Source of the DNA: Desulfofustis limnaeus | Lineage (GTDB): Bacteria; Desulfobacterota; Desulfobulbia; Desulfobulbales; Desulfocapsaceae | Assembly (NCBI RefSeq): GCF_023169885.1 | Contig: NZ_AP025516.1 | Coordinates: 1,883,501-1,947,500 of the forward strand | Direction: 5' to 3' | Length of the DNA: 64,000 bases | Position numbers and translations under genes: made by a program | The notes under the pieces: generated by a model | Told to the model about the DNA's origin: nothing | Databases searched by the model: none | Seen by the model: the letters and a program-made list of their open reading frames with translations, nothing else | In this document: positions 35,913 through 45,252 of the stretch, one piece after another | Position numbering within the stretch: the stretch's first letter is position 1 | How the letters are laid out: each line of letters opens with the position of its first letter

Positions 35913-37187
35913 ATGCCCACCACCGAACCCATCCGCGACATGCTCGGCAGACCGGCCCTGACCCCGGTCACTGAAGCTCGCGCCCTACTCCTGGCCCACC
36001 TGCGCGGCCCCGATTCGACCGGCCACCAGCTGCCGTTGCTGGAAGCGCTCGATCGAGTAACCGCCGCCCCGATCATCGCCCCGGAGGACCTGCCACCCGC
36101 CGATCGCTCCACCATGGACGGTTTCGCGGTGATCGCCGCCGACACCTTCGGCGCCTCCCAATCATCCCCCGCCTATCTCGACATCGTCGGCGAGGTGCTG
36201 ATGGGACACCCCCCCTCCGACCGGATCAGACGGGGTACCTGCCAGCGGATTCCCACCGGGGGGCTGCTCCCCGAGGGCGCCGACGGCGTGGTCATGCTTG
36301 AACACACCGTCACCGTGGACGAGACGATGATCGAGGTGGTCCGGGGTATCGGCACCGGCACCAACGTCATCCGCCGGGGTGACGATATCCGTGCCGGCGA
36401 GCCGGCGCTGCCCGCCGGCCACCGACTGCGCCCGCAGGACCTGGGCCTGCTGGCCGGACTCGGAATCGCCGAGGTGACGGTCTACCGCCGCCCCCGCGTC
36501 GCCATCATCGCCACCGGCGATGAAATAGTCGATTATCGCCAGACGGCGGCTGCCGGCCAGATCCGAAACATCAATTCGGTTACCCTGGCCTCGCAGGTCC
36601 AGCGCTGCGGAGCAGTAGCCGTTGATTTCGGCATCGTCTCCGATCGCGAGGAGGTGTTCGTCGCCACCTTGTCCAGGGCCGTCGCCGAAACCGATCTGGT
36701 ACTCTTTTCCGGAGGCAGCTCCGTGGGGGTACGCGACCTCGGCGAACGCGCCTTTGCCCATCTCGGTAAACCCGGCATCATCGTCCACGGAGTCGCCCTC
36801 AAGCCGGGGAAACCGATCCTTATCGGCCTCTGCGAACAGACCCCGATCTTCGGTCTCCCCGGTCATCCGGTCTCAGCCATGGTCTGCTTCGATCTCTTCG
36901 TCAAGCCGGCCCTGTCGACCCTGGCCGGTTTGCCGACCGAGGCCGGCGAGCCACGAGCGACGATCTCGGCGCGTCTTACCCGCAGCATCAACTCGGCAGC
37001 CGGACGCTTGGATGTCATACGCGGCCGTTTATTTCTCGATGAAAACGGCCGGTGGGCCGTACAACCCATTCTCGGCAGGTCCGGCGCCATCTCGACCATG
37101 TCGCGAGCCAACAGCTACTTTCTGATCGAAGAACCAAGCCAAGGCCTGTCTGCCGGTGAAGCGGTGGAGGTATATCTTTATCAATGA
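35913..37187 (+). CDS. moeA: Molybdopterin molybdenumtransferase (MoeA, copy 1)
   Basis: Inserts molybdate or tungstate into adenylylated molybdopterin. 424 residues with the four MoeA domains: STMDGFAV, GVVMLEHT, IATGDEIVDY, SGGSSVGVRD, GVALKPGKPILIG and GLPGHPVSAMVCF. Directly followed, with ATGA overlap, by a second MoeA. One of the two is probably the tungsten version for AOR; sequence does not tell which. Confidence 0.95.
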   Translation: MPTTEPIRDMLGRPALTPVTEARALLLAHLRGPDSTGHQLPLLEALDRVTAAPIIAPEDLPPADRSTMDGFAVIAADTFGASQSSPAYLDIVGEVLMGHPPSDRIRRGTCQRIPTGGLLPEGADGVVMLEHTVTVDETMIEVVRGIGTGTNVIRRGDDIRAGEPALPAGHRLRPQDLGLLAGLGIAEVTVYRRPRVAIIATGDEIVDYRQTAAAGQIRNINSVTLASQVQRCGAVAVDFGIVSDREEVFVATLSRAVAETDLVLFSGGSSVGVRDLGERAFAHLGKPGIIVHGVALKPGKPILIGLCEQTPIFGLPGHPVSAMVCFDLFVKPALSTLAGLPTEAGEPRATISARLTRSINSAAGRLDVIRGRLFLDENGRWAVQPILGRSGAISTMSRANSYFLIEEPSQGLSAGEAVEVYLYQ

Positions 37188-39109
37188 ATCGACACACCAT
37201 TTACGTGACCAATCAGCCGCTTGCGGCAGCCCGCCGCGCCTGGCAAGAGGCCCTGGAGGAGATCGGTTTTTTCCGGCGCCGGCCCCAGGAAACCGTCAGG
37301 GTTGAACAGGCGCTGGGACGCCTCACCGCCGCACCGGTCTTCGCCCTCCACTCCTCACCGTCCTACCCGGCCGCGGCCATGGACGGCATCGCCCTCTTCT
37401 TTGGCGATTTGTCAACGGCCAGCGAACGTAACCCGGTTATTCTGGGTCCGGACCGTTTCCTTCGGGTCAATACCGGCAACGCCATTGCCGACCGCTTCAA
37501 CGCGGTGGTGATGAGCGAGGACATCCACTGGCTGGACGACGGCCGGGTCGAACTCACCAGCCCGGCCACCCCCTGGCAACATGTCCGGACGGTTGGCGAG
37601 GACATCGTCGCCACCGAACTGATCATTCCCGAAGGGCAAGCAATCCGCCCCATCGACATCGGCGCCATGCTCGCTGCCGGCGTCGTCGAGGTGGCGGTCC
37701 GCCGGCCACCTCGGGTGATCGTCATCCCCACCGGCTCCGAATTGATCGATCCCGGCCAACCGGTGCAACCGGGCCAGATCATCGAGTTCAATTCGCGGGT
37801 TCTCAGCGGTTATCTCAGTGAATGGGGCGCCCATACAGCGGTCCATCCGCCGGTGCCCGACGACCCCGAATTACTGCTCAGAGCCCTCCGGGCGGCGGTC
37901 GAACAGGCCGACGTGGTGATCACCAACGCCGGGGCCTCAGCCGGCAGCAAGGACTTTTCCAACCACGTGATCGGCTCTATGGGCTCCGTCATCGTGCACG
38001 GCGTCGCCATCAAACCGGGCAAGCCGGTCATCCTGGCGACCGCCGGCGAGACGCCGGTCATCGGCCTGCCCGGGTATCCCATCTCGGCGCTGCTGACGCT
38101 GCGGCTCTTCGTCCGTGATATGATCTATGGTTTTCTCGGCAGGGAAACGCCGGCGCCTCGAAATACCGAGGCCATCATGTCGCGGCCGATGCCTTCACCG
38201 ATGGGGGTGGACGAATTTGTCCGCGTCACCCTTGGGCGGGTCGGCGACAACCTCATTGCCACTCCGTCCGGCAAGGGTGCCGGTTCCGTCATGTCCATGG
38301 TCAGAGCCGACGGGATGATCACCATCGGTGCCGGCAGCGAAGGTATCGGTGCCGGCGAACGCGTCCAAGTGGAGTTGCTGCGCCGCCGGAGTGAAGTGGA
38401 CGCCACCCTGGTCATGATCGGCAGCCACGACAACATCCTCGATCTGCTGGCCAACCATCTGCACCGCCTCCACCCGCCGATCCGCCTTTCTTCGGCCCAT
38501 GTTGGTTCGATGGGCGGGATCATGGCGATCAAGCGGGGCGAGGCCCATCTGGCCGGTTCACACTTGCTAGATGAACAGACCGGAGAATACAATATCAGTT
38601 TTATCAAACGATTTCTGCCCAACCTGCCGCTGCGGTTGATCAACCTCTGTTATCGCCAGCAAGGCCTGCTGGTGGCCAAAGGCAATCCGAAGCAGATCAG
38701 CAGCCTGGCCGATATCGCCGAGCGGGGCCTACGCTTCATCAACCGGCAGAAAGGCGCCGGGACCCGACTGTTGACCGATTCCATGCTGCGCGCCACCGGC
38801 CTTGACGCCGACCGGTTAAACGGCTATAATCATGAAGAATATACCCACATGAACATAGCCGCGGCGGTGGCCAGCGGCAGCGCCGATGCCGGTATGGGGA
38901 TCAGGGCTGCAGCGGTGGCGCTCGACGTGGACTTTGTGCCGTTGGTGGAAGAGCGCTACGACCTCATCGTACCTGAGTCGTTTATGCACGACCCGCGCGT
39001 TGGCGCAGCACTCGATCTGATCACCGCAGATGCGGAATGTCGCAACAAGATTATCGGCCTTGGAGGCTATAGCCTCCGGGATGCCGGAACTATCATGTAC
39101 CAGCAATAA
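37184..39109 (+). CDS. MoeA (copy 2) fused to periplasmic-binding-like domain
   Basis: 641 residues. The first ~390 are a MoeA domain (AMDGIALFF, IPTGSELID, NAGASAGSKDFSNHV, GVAIKPGKPVILA, GLPGYPISALL). The last ~250 form a PBP-like module (SHDNILDLLANHLHR, SSAHVGSMGGIMAIKRGEAHLAG, NRQKGAGTRLLTDSML, AAVASGSADAGMGIRAAAV), as in known MoeA-LysR-substrate-domain fusions. It may bind molybdate/tungstate or another ligand in the cytosol. Start overlaps moeA copy 1. Confidence 0.93.
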   Translation: MNRHTIYVTNQPLAAARRAWQEALEEIGFFRRRPQETVRVEQALGRLTAAPVFALHSSPSYPAAAMDGIALFFGDLSTASERNPVILGPDRFLRVNTGNAIADRFNAVVMSEDIHWLDDGRVELTSPATPWQHVRTVGEDIVATELIIPEGQAIRPIDIGAMLAAGVVEVAVRRPPRVIVIPTGSELIDPGQPVQPGQIIEFNSRVLSGYLSEWGAHTAVHPPVPDDPELLLRALRAAVEQADVVITNAGASAGSKDFSNHVIGSMGSVIVHGVAIKPGKPVILATAGETPVIGLPGYPISALLTLRLFVRDMIYGFLGRETPAPRNTEAIMSRPMPSPMGVDEFVRVTLGRVGDNLIATPSGKGAGSVMSMVRADGMITIGAGSEGIGAGERVQVELLRRRSEVDATLVMIGSHDNILDLLANHLHRLHPPIRLSSAHVGSMGGIMAIKRGEAHLAGSHLLDEQTGEYNISFIKRFLPNLPLRLINLCYRQQGLLVAKGNPKQISSLADIAERGLRFINRQKGAGTRLLTDSMLRATGLDADRLNGYNHEEYTHMNIAAAVASGSADAGMGIRAAAVALDVDFVPLVEERYDLIVPESFMHDPRVGAALDLITADAECRNKIIGLGGYSLRDAGTIMYQQ

Positions 39110-39133
39110 ACCACCGGCCCCAGCACGACCCCT

Positions 39134-39152
39134 TCACCGGCCCTGCCGGTGA
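39134..39152 (+). other. Hairpin between moeA copy 2 and AOR gene
   Basis: tCACCGGC and GCCGGTGa pair around CCT (8 bp). No T tract. Could adjust transcript stability or stoichiometry within the operon. Confidence 0.4.
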
Positions 39153-39185
39153 GTGCGACGGCCAGAACAACAAGGAGATGCGACC

Positions 39186-40913
39186 ATGACTGACAGAATC
39201 TACCGGGTCAACATGACCACCCTGACCACCAGTGTCGAACCGGTCCCCCAACAGTGGGCCGGGCTCGGCGGACGCGGGTTGACCTCGACCATCGTTGCCG
39301 CCGAGGTGGCTCCCACCTGCCACCCGCTGGGACCGAACAACAAACTGGTTTTCGCACCCGGCCTGTTGTCCGGCACCGTTGCCGCCAACTCCGGGCGTCT
39401 CTCCGCCGGCGCCAAGAGCCCGCTGACCGGAACCATCAAGGAGGCCAACGCCGGCGGCACCGCCGCCCAACTGTTCGCCCGCTGCGGGTGCAAGGCCCTG
39501 ATCATCGAGGGGCTCCCCACAGACGACAGCTGGTACAGTCTTGCCGTCACCCCGGAAGGAGTGACCATCACTGAGGAAAAGGAACTGGTGGGCCAGGGCA
39601 ACTATACTGTTGCCGAGACCCTGAGCAAACGCTTCGACGGCAAGCGCGGGGTCATCACCATCGGCCCGGCCGGAGAAATGAAACTGCGCGCAGCCAACAT
39701 CTCGGTCATGGATCCCGACGGTAATCTGCGATCCAACGGCCGCGGCGGGCTGGGTGCGGTGATGGGCGCCAAGCGGGTGAAATTCATCTCCATCGACCCG
39801 CAGGGCGGCAAGGTGGAGATCGCCGAACCGGAGGCATTCAAGCAGGCCAATCGGACCTTTGCCAAGGCGCTGGTGAACAACCCCATCAGCCAGACCCTCG
39901 CCACCTATGGCACCAACGTGCTGGTCAATGTCATCAACGAGGCCGGGGCCCTGCCCACCCGGAACTTCACCTCCGGTCAATTTGCCGGACACAACGCCAT
40001 TTCCGGCGAGACCATGCACGACCTCATCGAACAGCGCGGCGGTGTGGTCAAGCATAATTGCCACGCCGGTTGTGTCATTCAATGCTCACAGATTTACAAC
40101 GATATCAACAAAAACTATAAGACCTCCGGGTTTGAGTACGAATCGATCTGGGCCATGGGCGCCGACTGCTGCGTCGAAAATCTCGATGATATCGCCGAGG
40201 CCGACCGCCTGATGGACGACATCGGCATCGACACCATCGAGACCTCGGTGGCCATGGGCGTGGCCATGGAGGCCGGTGTTCTCTCGTTCGGCGACGGCCC
40301 CGGGGTCTGCCGCATGCTGCGGGAAGAGGTGGCCAAGGGAACGCCGCTGGGGCGGATCATCGGCAACGGTGCCGGTTCGGTGGGCACCGCCTTTGGCGTC
40401 ACCCGGGTGCCGGTAGTCAAGAACCAGGCCATACCGGCCTATGATCCCCGTACCGTCAAGGGCATGGCCATCACCTATGCGACCACGCCCATGGGAGCCG
40501 ATCATACCGCCGGTTACGCCGTCGCCACCAATATTCTCAACGTAGGCGGTTCCGTCGATCCGCTGTCCAAGGAAGGCCAGGTGGAGTTGTCCCGCAATCT
40601 GCAGATCGCCACGGCAGCCATCGACTCCACCGGCATGTGCCTGTTCATCGCCTTCGCGGCGCTGGACGATCCCAACTGCCTGCCGGCACTGATCGACATG
40701 ATCAATGCGCGCTTCGGCATCGCCTTGACTGGGGACGACGTAACCAATCTCGGTAAATCCATCCTGAAAACGGAACGGGCCTTCAACCAGGCTGCCGGTT
40801 TCAACAATGCCGACGATCGGTTGCCCGAGTTTTTCTATACCGAACCGTTGCCACCGCACAACCTGGTGGTCGACTTCAGCGGTGAGGAGATCGATTCATT
40901 CTGGAATTTTTGA
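39186..40913 (+). CDS. Aldehyde ferredoxin oxidoreductase family (tungsten-type)
   Basis: AOR family enzyme holding a tungsten- or molybdenum-bis-pterin and one 4Fe-4S cluster; oxidises aldehydes to acids or the reverse. 575 residues. N-terminal GGRGLTSTIVAAEV and SGTVAANSGRLSAGAKSPLTG pterin region. Cluster cysteines read CHAGCVIQC (C-x3-C-x3-C) where classical AORs have C-x2-C-x3-C, with a late Cys in STGMCLF. ATG 39186 has AAGGAG 8 nt upstream. The substrate is not readable; this subgroup is not the canonical archaeal AOR. Confidence 0.92.
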   Translation: MTDRIYRVNMTTLTTSVEPVPQQWAGLGGRGLTSTIVAAEVAPTCHPLGPNNKLVFAPGLLSGTVAANSGRLSAGAKSPLTGTIKEANAGGTAAQLFARCGCKALIIEGLPTDDSWYSLAVTPEGVTITEEKELVGQGNYTVAETLSKRFDGKRGVITIGPAGEMKLRAANISVMDPDGNLRSNGRGGLGAVMGAKRVKFISIDPQGGKVEIAEPEAFKQANRTFAKALVNNPISQTLATYGTNVLVNVINEAGALPTRNFTSGQFAGHNAISGETMHDLIEQRGGVVKHNCHAGCVIQCSQIYNDINKNYKTSGFEYESIWAMGADCCVENLDDIAEADRLMDDIGIDTIETSVAMGVAMEAGVLSFGDGPGVCRMLREEVAKGTPLGRIIGNGAGSVGTAFGVTRVPVVKNQAIPAYDPRTVKGMAITYATTPMGADHTAGYAVATNILNVGGSVDPLSKEGQVELSRNLQIATAAIDSTGMCLFIAFAALDDPNCLPALIDMINARFGIALTGDDVTNLGKSILKTERAFNQAAGFNNADDRLPEFFYTEPLPPHNLVVDFSGEEIDSFWNF

Positions 40914-41137
40914 TGAGATTGACCGTTAAACTGTTCGCCACTTTTCGCGTCAACCGGTTCAGCAGCGCCGAGCAGGACTACCCGGAAGGGACGCCGGTCG
41001 GAGCCATTATCGATGCGATCGGCATTGACCGGCAGGAAGTGGGCATCACCATGCTCAACTCACGTCACTGCCGCATGGATACCGTCCCGCAACAGGGTGA
41101 CGTGCTGGCCATCTTCCCGGTTATCGGCGGCGGTTAG
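40913..41137 (+). CDS. MoaD/ThiS-like sulfur carrier
   Basis: Ubiquitin-fold protein of 74 residues ending in VIGGG, the di-glycine needed for adenylation and thiocarboxylation. The start MRLTVKLFATFRVNRF is MoaD-like. TGATG overlap with AOR. As the last gene of the operon before a strong terminator, it is likely a dedicated sulfur donor for the AOR pterin. Distinct from any moaD for housekeeping Moco, which is not in the window. Confidence 0.88.
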   Translation: MRLTVKLFATFRVNRFSSAEQDYPEGTPVGAIIDAIGIDRQEVGITMLNSRHCRMDTVPQQGDVLAIFPVIGGG

Positions 41138-41151
41138 TCAGTAGTGCCAGT

Positions 41152-41187
41152 GCGGGCCGGCGGTTCACACCGCCGGCCCGCTTTTTT
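41152..41187 (+). terminator. Strong rho-independent terminator of the AOR operon
   Basis: 13-bp perfect GC-rich stem (41152-41164 with 41169-41181), four-base loop TCAC, then six T. Ends the unknown-moeA-moeA-AOR-moaD operon. Confidence 0.95.
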
Positions 41188-41204
41188 CATCCCCACGGCA
41201 GCGC

Positions 41205-41483
41205 ATGGAACAAAAAGTCATCAAGGCCCGCGTTTCCGGAATCGTCCAAGGTGTTTGCTTCCGCGAGTACACCCGGCGCACAGCCACCCACCTGGGCCTG
41301 CGCGGCTGGGTAAAAAACTGCAGCGACGGAACCGTCGAGACGGTCTTCGGCGGAACGCCCGACCAGGTACAGGAGATGATCGATTGGCTGCACCGGGGCT
41401 CGCCCCATTCACACGTAGAACGGGTCCACATACAAAGCGTGGAGACGGAGCTTGATCCCCTGCCCTTTCGCATCGTTTTCTGA
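41205..41483 (+). CDS. acyP: Acylphosphatase
   Basis: Hydrolyses acyl phosphates. 92 residues. The phosphate loop reads GIVQGVCFREYTRR where G-x-VQGV-x-FR is standard, with catalytic Arg kept; the catalytic Asn is in GWVKNCSDGTVE. 9 nt before the ABC gene, so possibly co-transcribed. Confidence 0.93.
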   Translation: MEQKVIKARVSGIVQGVCFREYTRRTATHLGLRGWVKNCSDGTVETVFGGTPDQVQEMIDWLHRGSPHSHVERVHIQSVETELDPLPFRIVF

Positions 41484-41492
41484 GCACCGGCC

Positions 41493-43115
41493 ATGCTGCG
41501 CGTCGATCAGCTGAACGCCTGGCTGCCGGACCCGTCAGCCCCTGACGACCGTTCCCGTGATACCCGCCTGCTCCACGATGTGTCTTTACAGATCGATGAT
41601 GGAGAAACCGTGGCGCTGGTCGGCGAATCCGGCTCCGGGAAGACCGTCACCGCCTTGGCGATCCTGCGCCTGCTCGAAAATACTAGTCCGATCCGGATCG
41701 AGGGTGGTGTCTCGTTTGCCGGCCAGCCGCTGCTTTCTCTGCCCATGGAGGCCATGCGAACCATTCGCGGCAACCGCATCGCCATGATCTTCCAGGAGCC
41801 GATGACCTCGCTCAATCCGGTCTTCCCCATCGGCAACCAGCTGCTCGAACCACTGCTGCTGCATCGGCACATGACCAGAGCGGCGGCACGGCAAGAAGCT
41901 ATCGCTCTCTTGGAGCGGACCGGCATCGAAGAAGCGGAAGCGCGGCTCGACGTGTATCCTCACCAATTATCCGGCGGCCAGCGACAGCGGGTCATGATTG
42001 CCATGGCGCTGGCCTGTCGACCGGCCCTGCTGATCGCCGACGAACCGACCACGGCCCTGGACGTTTCGATCCAGGCCCAAATCCTGGCGTTGATCCGGGA
42101 GCTGCAGCAAGAACTGGGCATGGCGATGCTGCTGATCACCCACGATCTGGCCATGGTCCGCAGCATCGCCCAGCGGATCGCCATTATGAAGGATGGAGCA
42201 ATCGTTGAGACCGGCTCGCCGCAGCACATCTTTGCCCATGCTGCGCACCCGTACACCCGTCGCCTGATTGCCGCCATCCCCGCGGCGAAACCACCCCTCA
42301 AAGCGGATGCGCCGATCCTCCTCGAGACCCGCGGGCTGAGCTGCACCTTTCGTCTCCCCGGCAGCCGGGGTACGCTGTTCCGACGCCGTTTTCGCACCGT
42401 CAAGGCGGTGGATCAAGTCGACCTGTCCATCAAGGCGGGGACGACTTGCGGGATTATCGGCGAGTCAGGTTCGGGCAAGACCACTCTGGCCCTGGCATTG
42501 CTCAGACTCACCCCAAGCAGCGGCAGTATCTTTTTCAATGGAAGACAGCTGCAGCAGTTGTCACTACGGCGGATGCGCCCGTTTCGCAGCGACCTGCAGA
42601 TTGTCTTTCAGGATCCCTTTTCTTCCCTCTCCCCGCGCCTTAGCATCGGCCAGATAGTGGCCGAGGGGCTGCGCGTCCACCAACGGGGGCTAAGCCGCGA
42701 CGAGCGGTTGCGCCTGGTCGAGCAAGCCCTGCATGATGTCGGTCTGCCGGCCGACAGTCTGCACCGCTATCCCCATGAATTCTCCGGCGGTCAGCGGCAA
42801 CGGGTGGCGATCGCCCGAGCCATGGTGCTGCGGCCGAAACTGTTGGTGCTTGACGAACCGACCTCCGCCCTGGACATGACCATCCAACGCCAGATCCTCG
42901 AACTGCTCAAGGATCTGCAGCAGAAATATGCCCTTACCTACCTGTTCATCTCGCACGACCTGAAGACCACCAGGGCCTTGGCCGACCACATCGTCGTCAT
43001 GCGCAACGGGCGGGTGGTGGAGCAAGGACCGGCCCAGGAGATCTTTGAACAGCCGCAACAAGAATACACGCGCGGCCTGCTGAGCGCCGCTCACTACGTC
43101 GCATCTCCCGCCTGA
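41493..43115 (+). CDS. ABC transporter ATPase with two nucleotide-binding domains (YejF/DppD-DppF type)
   Basis: Fused oligopeptide-type ABC ATPase of 540 residues. Each half has Walker A ([24 protein letters not shown]), Q-loop, signature ([31 protein letters not shown]), Walker B and H-loop. The first half ends with the YTRRL region and the second with [10 protein letters not shown], typical of oligopeptide/nickel ATPases. No permease or substrate-binding gene is adjacent, so the membrane partner is encoded elsewhere. Confidence 0.92.
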   Translation: MLRVDQLNAWLPDPSAPDDRSRDTRLLHDVSLQIDDGETVALVGESGSGKTVTALAILRLLENTSPIRIEGGVSFAGQPLLSLPMEAMRTIRGNRIAMIFQEPMTSLNPVFPIGNQLLEPLLLHRHMTRAAARQEAIALLERTGIEEAEARLDVYPHQLSGGQRQRVMIAMALACRPALLIADEPTTALDVSIQAQILALIRELQQELGMAMLLITHDLAMVRSIAQRIAIMKDGAIVETGSPQHIFAHAAHPYTRRLIAAIPAAKPPLKADAPILLETRGLSCTFRLPGSRGTLFRRRFRTVKAVDQVDLSIKAGTTCGIIGESGSGKTTLALALLRLTPSSGSIFFNGRQLQQLSLRRMRPFRSDLQIVFQDPFSSLSPRLSIGQIVAEGLRVHQRGLSRDERLRLVEQALHDVGLPADSLHRYPHEFSGGQRQRVAIARAMVLRPKLLVLDEPTSALDMTIQRQILELLKDLQQKYALTYLFISHDLKTTRALADHIVVMRNGRVVEQGPAQEIFEQPQQEYTRGLLSAAHYVASPA

Positions 43116-43148
43116 CCAGTCACTTGGGAGGCGGGTCGTGCTGCGAGA

Positions 43149-45005
43149 TCAGCCGGTGAGTCGAGGGATGGCGGCCAGCCCGACAAAGATGAAAGAATAG
43201 AACGACAACAGGAACAGATGGGCAAAGAGCAGATAAAAGAGGCGGTTATCAAAGAGATTTCGTGAACAGCCGAGGAGGATACCGATAATTGGCAAGATCG
43301 GAAAGAGATAACGGCCCTGAGCCTGAAAATCGATGGTCCAGGAACGATACAACGAGACCCCCAGCAACCCGGCGGCCAGAAGTACGGCAACCACCGTGAA
43401 GAACTTGATCTCGCCGCTTCCGCGCACCAGCAGGAGTCCGACGAAACAGGCAAAAAAGGCGGCGAGACACCATTGAAACAACCGATAGTATTCTTGCGGA
43501 GCGCCGATGGTGAAATAGCCGTACATGCCGGTCCCGGTCTGCAGGGTGTGTTCGAACCAGCGATGATGGACGATCATCTCCTTGAGCGAGGTGCCTCGTT
43601 CCTGGAGATACAACCCGACATGCTTGCGGTGCAGTTCAGTGCTCGGTTTGTACCACGGGTGGGCATGTGTCTCCTGCATGGCCGTCAGCTTCTGCTGGCG
43701 ATCGAAGCCATTGACATAATAATCCGCTCCGATCCGCAGTCCCGCGCCGACCACCCCCAGACAGACGATCAACGCAATCCTGGCGAAAGACCGCCGCCGC
43801 TGATCAGGATCGGCCTTCACCATTCTCCACAGCACGATCAACCCGAGAAAGCCGATGAAAGGGTAATAATTGATTTTCAGCAACAACAAGACGGCCAGCA
43901 GGAAAGGCACCAGCACGGCCAGCCGGGGCAATTCCCGGCCGTTGGCGCCAAAGACGAACCGGTTAAAGACGCTGTTTTGACGGACCACCTCGCAGCCGGC
44001 GATAAAACAGACCACCAGGCCAAACGCATCGGACACGCAATAGCTGAACAGATACCAGATCCCCGGCGAGAGCAGAAACGGCAGAGCGATGAGGCGAGCG
44101 GTCAGCGAGTGCACCGCATAGGCGACCACCATCCCGAACAGGACCAGGTTGAAAAGACGGAGCGACAGCAAGTCGGGAAGCTGGAAAGCTCTGGCCAGTT
44201 GCGCCAGTTTGCCGGCGAACAGGTAGTAGATCTCCCCGTTGTTCAACCGTGAAACACCATAGACACTGTAGGTTGACGCGATGGCAGGATCGTCGATGGC
44301 CGGAGGCAGCCAGTGCTCCCGATAATAATCGGCTGCCTGCAGGTGGACATACTCGTCGGGATGGGCGTTTTGCTTGCTGATGCCGGCCATGACGACCACC
44401 AGGACAAAAACCATTCCCAACAGGACGGGAACAAAGGCGAAACGCTCGCGCAACGGAGCAAACGTCTTGAGGATTACCGCTACGGTCAGGACAATCAGCA
44501 GGTAGCGAAAACCTTCCGTGGTCCACGCGACGGGTGCGGGAGCAAACGTCGCCTCGATGAGAAAGTGGGGATCTATCCCTTTGGACTGGAGCCGGAGCTG
44601 GCCACCCTCACTGCCCATGGACTCAACATCGTGCAACGGTTGAGCCGAACTCAAGTCCACGGAGACGGGAGTGAACCCCGGCTGAGAAATGGTGATGCTT
44701 CTGATCGTCGCGGCACCGGCGTATTCGATCGGATCGAGCCGAAACCGGTCCACCCGGCCGAGATCAGTCAGGAAGAAACGATACGAATGGTGGTTCGGGG
44801 TGACGGTGACCGAGGCCCGCCTCTTCTCGGAAAACGGTTCTCCAGCAGCGGCCCAGTAAAGCTTGAAACGGCTTTTTTGCTCAACCACCAGGTCGAGTTC
44901 CACATGGGCGCGCTGAAAAAAGAACCAGTAATAGTAGAAACAGGCCAGCAAGCAGACCAGGACCCCGAACACCGACGGAATTCGTTGCCGCTCGCCCGCT
45001 GCCAT
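43149..45005 (-). CDS. Polytopic membrane protein of glycan cluster (DUF2142-like)
   Basis: 618 residues. A single N-terminal span (VFGVLVCLLACFYYYWFFF) is followed by a ~140-residue extracytoplasmic beta-rich domain, then about ten membrane helices. The loop KQNAHPDEYVHLQAADYYREHW, with its conserved acidic HPDEY, is what GT-C enzymes and DUF2142 proteins show after the first core helix. Likely moves a sugar or other group from a lipid carrier in the periplasm. Last gene of the cluster transcript; 4 nt from the 80-residue gene. Confidence 0.72.
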   Translation of the reverse strand: MAAGERQRIPSVFGVLVCLLACFYYYWFFFQRAHVELDLVVEQKSRFKLYWAAAGEPFSEKRRASVTVTPNHHSYRFFLTDLGRVDRFRLDPIEYAGAATIRSITISQPGFTPVSVDLSSAQPLHDVESMGSEGGQLRLQSKGIDPHFLIEATFAPAPVAWTTEGFRYLLIVLTVAVILKTFAPLRERFAFVPVLLGMVFVLVVVMAGISKQNAHPDEYVHLQAADYYREHWLPPAIDDPAIASTYSVYGVSRLNNGEIYYLFAGKLAQLARAFQLPDLLSLRLFNLVLFGMVVAYAVHSLTARLIALPFLLSPGIWYLFSYCVSDAFGLVVCFIAGCEVVRQNSVFNRFVFGANGRELPRLAVLVPFLLAVLLLLKINYYPFIGFLGLIVLWRMVKADPDQRRRSFARIALIVCLGVVGAGLRIGADYYVNGFDRQQKLTAMQETHAHPWYKPSTELHRKHVGLYLQERGTSLKEMIVHHRWFEHTLQTGTGMYGYFTIGAPQEYYRLFQWCLAAFFACFVGLLLVRGSGEIKFFTVVAVLLAAGLLGVSLYRSWTIDFQAQGRYLFPILPIIGILLGCSRNLFDNRLFYLLFAHLFLLSFYSFIFVGLAAIPRLTG

Positions 45006-45009
45006 CTGC

Positions 45010-45252
45010 TCAGCGACTCCGCCGAATCAGTTGATACACCCGGTGTAGTCGTGCCTCGTACCGAATCATAAGGGGAAACAGCCAACGGCCGCACCCGTGC
45101 AGCACGAGCAAGACCAAGGCCGGTTTGAGTCCCGGACCGCTGCGCAAATTCCCAAGCGCGATGACGCGATCGAGCAGCGTAAGCCGAAACACTCGTCGAA
45201 AACTGTGGCCGGCGAGGTCTCCCTGGCCGGTAAGCAGGGTCTGCTTCTTCAT
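45010..45252 (-). CDS. 80-residue hypothetical protein in glycan cluster
   Basis: Not recognised. Basic protein with one hydrophobic stretch (LKPALVLLVLHGCGRWLFPLM). Supported by a four-base overlap with the upstream HAD gene (ATGA) and 4-nt spacing to the downstream membrane protein, so it is read as part of the operon. Confidence 0.6.
   Translation of the reverse strand: MKKQTLLTGQGDLAGHSFRRVFRLTLLDRVIALGNLRSGPGLKPALVLLVLHGCGRWLFPLMIRYEARLHRVYQLIRRSR

Noticed and set aside
39093..40082. 329-codon minus-strand frame opposite AOR
   Set aside because: Antisense shadow of AOR; Gly/Asp-rich, with no motif.
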